Of a stretch of 64,000 nt of DNA, positions 61,068 to 64,000 are shown piece after piece. The notes under the pieces were generated by a model. It worked only from the letters and a program-made list of their open reading frames with translations, was not told where the DNA came from and searched no databases. The stretch spans positions 7,748,005 to 7,812,004 of the forward strand of contig JAPWDM010000016.1 of assembly GCA_035578155.1 (NCBI GenBank), in the 5' to 3' direction. Every line of letters begins with the position of its first letter. The first letter of the stretch is position 1. Origin of the DNA: Brachynemurus nebulosus (taxonomy: Eukaryota; Arthropoda; Insecta; Neuroptera; Myrmeleontidae). Position numbers and translations under genes: made by a program.

Positions 61068-61160
<93 letters not shown>
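61066..61160. repeat. (TA)n microsatellite
   Basis: About 95 bp of TA. Confidence 0.95.
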
Positions 61161-61163
<3 letters not shown>

Positions 61164-61254
61164 CTAGATTTTGAGAAAAATTAAGCGATTTGCTGAATTT
61201 CTTTACAATAAAATGCTTTAGTTTTTATCATTGCAATAACAATATTTATATCTT

Positions 61255-61665
61255 TTTCATTTTACAAAATAAAAATTACCTAACTTTTCAAGAACGCGTC
61301 ATTATCGGTTTTGGAAATTTGTTCACTGTTAGAGAGATAAACTGTTTTAAATTGATATAAGTTTTGTTGTATGAGGTCTGCCAGGGTTCGGCGGTCCCAA
61401 AACGCCAAAAATAAAACTACTCAATGGATTTTGAAAATTATTTCACCTTTAAAAATTTAATTTCTTTTAAATACATATATGCTATATTATATGAGATTCG
61501 CCAGGGTCCTGGAGACCCAAAAGGCGCCAAAAATTAACTACTCAACCGATTTTGAAATTTTTTTCACTTTTATAGAGCTAAATTATTTTGAATGGATACA
61601 AGTTCTTATATGAGATTCGTCAATGTACAGTCTTTGGAAATTCACTATGTTATGCAGATGCTGGG
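61255..61665 (+). repeat. Three degenerate ~125-bp tandem units
   Basis: ATGAG(G/A)T(C/T)(T/C)GCCAGGGT followed by GG..TCC(C)AAA..CGCCAAAAAT and ACTACTCAA(T/C)(G/C)GATTTTGAAA recurs about every 125 bp. Function unknown. Confidence 0.55.
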
Positions 61666-62883
61666 ACAGGGGTATTTATTTTTTTAAATTTGTAGCTAGA
61701 TATAATTAAATAAAAACACATAATATACACTGCATGCATCTATACAAGCAAACTTTCGTTTCGTGACAGAACAGTGATGTGCATACATGAATTGATCCGA
61801 GGGGCCCTTTGAATAGGTAAGGGTTGGAAATTCCTGCTCCACGCAAGTGAATCAATTGAATTATCACAAAGTATAAATGCCTTATTGCCCGGAAATTACT
61901 TTTAATCAACAACCATATAGGCAATCAACCATAAGGTAATTGACAGCCCTGTTGCTAACAAAAAGTATTAACAAATAAAATATTATGGGTACATAAATGA
62001 GATAACATTAAATAAAATAGTTTTTTTCATAATATTGAAATGAGATGGAATTACATATATACAGTATATTTATTGAGATATATGGGTGTATATGTAGTGG
62101 CAAAAGAATAAACTTAATGGCTACATTAAGATGAGCAATTAGCACATTAGTGTTGAATAAAAGAAATGCCGCAGTGGTACTCACATAGAACAGACATGAA
62201 CATATTTACATATCTGGATACATTACATGGATGTAGTGCTAATGAAGTGATTGCCAACAAAACTTCCTTCACACAGCATACATACCAATTATCTCAATGT
62301 CCACGCCAAATAATAAATATAAATGAAATCAAAATCAACTAGATCGATTCCAAAAATTTGATTCTTACTCATTTTTATTTAATTTTAATATAATTTTGTC
62401 AAAAATTCAAAATATATTAAAGGGAAAAAGATTTGTCTTATTTTCAATTCAGTGTCAATTTGCAGTTCATTTATCTTTGAAAAAAAAAATTTAAATTTAC
62501 CGTCATTCATTTGAAGTAAAAAATATTGAATTACAAAATTTACCTTTTTTGGAAAATTACAAGACATTTTATGGTGTAGTTCTTTACATATAACCATAAG
62601 TTCTCAGTTTACAGTATAATTAATAATAAATTGTATAATTTATAGTATAATTTATTTTAATTTTAATGAATTTTGAGGTATTTTGGGAAGTAAAATATTT
62701 TTTTTTTTTTTTTTTATTTATTTATTTTGTTCAACTTTTATTAGGAGTATTGTGATAATATTTGATTGGACAGGTTGACGAAGTGTCTAAACTCTGAAGA
62801 ATAAATTTACAAAGTTTCATCAAAATTTGTTCAGAAGCTTTTGCGTCACTCCGTGTACTTAAAAGACTTTACTTCTCATTTTA
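61666..62883. other. AT-rich DNA, no gene recognised
   Basis: A long T-run (62696-62715) and low-complexity sequence; no clear element. Confidence 0.4.
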
Positions 62884-64000
62884 TTGTATAATATAGAAAT
62901 TTTTGAACTTTGTGTTATTAAATGCTCTGAACTAAATACCATAGTTGTTTCAGTTTGCAGAACTCCCGATAGTGATGTAAATGTGTTCTTAACTAAATTT
63001 GAAGAACTTTTAAATTCATTATTTAAATACAATTGTGATATATTTGTGTGTGGTGATTATAACCGAAACATTTTAAAGGACAGTGATTTTACATGTAAGA
63101 AACTTTTTAATCTATTAACTTGTTTTAATTTGAAATTATGTGTAAATGAACCTACTAGAATAACAAATAATTCATCAACATGTATTGACAATATTATCAC
63201 AAATGTCAAACTCGATCAGTATAAATTCAAAACAATAAGAACATCACTTTCAGATCATTCAATGATTATCTTAACTTACACCTTAAATTTTAATCTTAAC
63301 AAAAATAAAACTTCTGTTTTTAAGTCATTTATCAGAACCTTTACTCCAGATTAACATTTTATCTTTAAATGTCTTTTAAGTCAGGAAAATTGGAAACTTG
63401 TTTTTGATAGCAATGATGCAAATGAATCTTTTTGCAAATTTCATGATTTATTTACTTATTATTTTAACTTAGCTTTTGAAAAGAAATATACTAATAGTGT
63501 TTGCCAAACACATGATAATACACATAGGATAACGGCTGAAATAAAAATGTTGTCACAAGAAAAAAATAACTTTTTTTTATTTATCAAACAACTAAAAGAC
63601 ACTAATATTAACATCACAGACTTAGAACCTTTGTACAAAGATAAATGTAAACATTTAGCAAATTTAGTTCGTAAAGCAAAAACTGATTACAGCAATGCTA
63701 TACAAAATTCAGATTCAAAAGCTAAAGCAGTTTGGAAACTCATAAATAAAAATATAAAACCAGAAGGGAAAAATGATAGCTTTCCAGTTTTCTTGAAAGT
63801 TGAAAATAATATTATAAATAATCCAAAGGATATTATAAATAAATTTAATAACTACTTTGTTAACGTTACTGAAAATCTAAATTTGGCACAGTCGAACTCA
63901 AATACTGATATTAAAATTAAAAACATAAGAGATAGCATTTTTCTTCATCCCTGCGATGAAAACGAAATACATAGTGTTATAATGTCTTTAAAAAATAAGA
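62884..64000 (+). pseudogene. LINE-3: 5'-truncated non-LTR retrotransposon ORF2
   Basis: The frame opens in mid-endonuclease: VVSVCRTPDSDVN, DIFVCGDYNRNIL (Asp/Asn of the G-D-x-N motif), NEPTRITNNSSTCIDNIITN and the terminal SLSDHSMIIL. A TAA at 63352-63354 interrupts the frame, which then continues in the same phase through the linker (FNNYFVNVTENL) and up to the window edge, where the reverse transcriptase should follow. It is of a different clade from LINE-1 and LINE-2, with a CR1-like wording of the motifs. No ORF1 is present. Confidence 0.85.

Larger units (their letters stand above)
51557..64000 (+). other. eve: eve intron 2 (at least 12.4 kb, incomplete)
   Basis: No frame in the rest of the window encodes the expected VWFQNRRMKDKRQR segment, so exon 3 must lie beyond 64000. 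The intron contains the elements listed below. Confidence 0.8.

Noticed and set aside
51557..64000. The third eve exon
   Set aside because: Looked for a frame encoding the end of the homeodomain (WFQNRR) with a splice acceptor; none is present up to the window edge.

Overview
The window is AT-rich nuclear DNA from an insect. A hemipteran is my best guess, because gene families and repeats of this style are common there, but the sequence does not prove it. The only clear host gene is even-skipped (eve), on the + strand. Exon 1 (38598-38817) carries the Eve N-terminus. Exon 2 (51312-51556) carries homeodomain residues 1-46. Intron 1 is 12.5 kb. Intron 2 starts at 51557 and runs past the window end without showing the exon that should hold homeodomain residues 47-60. 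Almost everything else is mobile DNA, much of it nested.

Left part (1-6400): a minus-strand non-LTR retrotransposon (LINE-1, 1-2380), then AT-rich DNA, then a compact cluster of gene remnants (4489-5660) that looks like a piece of a large DNA transposon or integrated virus-like element. Its best gene (5147-5659) has a TATA box plus TCAGT initiator and is homologous to a gene in the large element described next.

Middle-left (6400-23260): one dead minus-strand LINE (LINE-2) has been opened by at least four later insertions: a piggyBac-like MITE at a TTAA site, a 9.8-kb palindromic element, a 619-bp element at a TA site, and a 1.6-kb repeat with a long (TA)n array. The broken LINE reading frame lets each junction be placed.

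The palindromic element (9122-18927) is the most unusual object here. It has terminal inverted repeats (TIRs) of 3.9 kb, AG...CT ends and a 6-bp target duplication (GAGTTT), which are Polinton/Maverick-like end features. I see no polymerase, integrase or capsid gene in it. Each arm carries two small genes pointing outward and an array of about 27-30 units of 21 bp, nearly every unit holding an AP-1 consensus site (TGAGTCA). The 2-kb centre holds two convergent genes, one encoding a C2H2 zinc-finger protein, each starting at the inner end of an arm. The arrays therefore sit between divergent genes like shared promoter/enhancer blocks.

Middle (23260-38500): several copies of the (TA)n-bearing repeat; a full-length PIF/Harbinger transposon (28555-32096) whose transposase has two stop codons while its Myb/SANT-like partner gene is intact with one intron; MITEs; and the region upstream of eve.

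Right part (38818-64000): the eve introns, packed with MITEs and foldback elements, a pair of inverted and circularly permuted ~700-bp units (55030-57461), a possible Helitron end, and a 5'-truncated LINE (LINE-3) running off the right edge.
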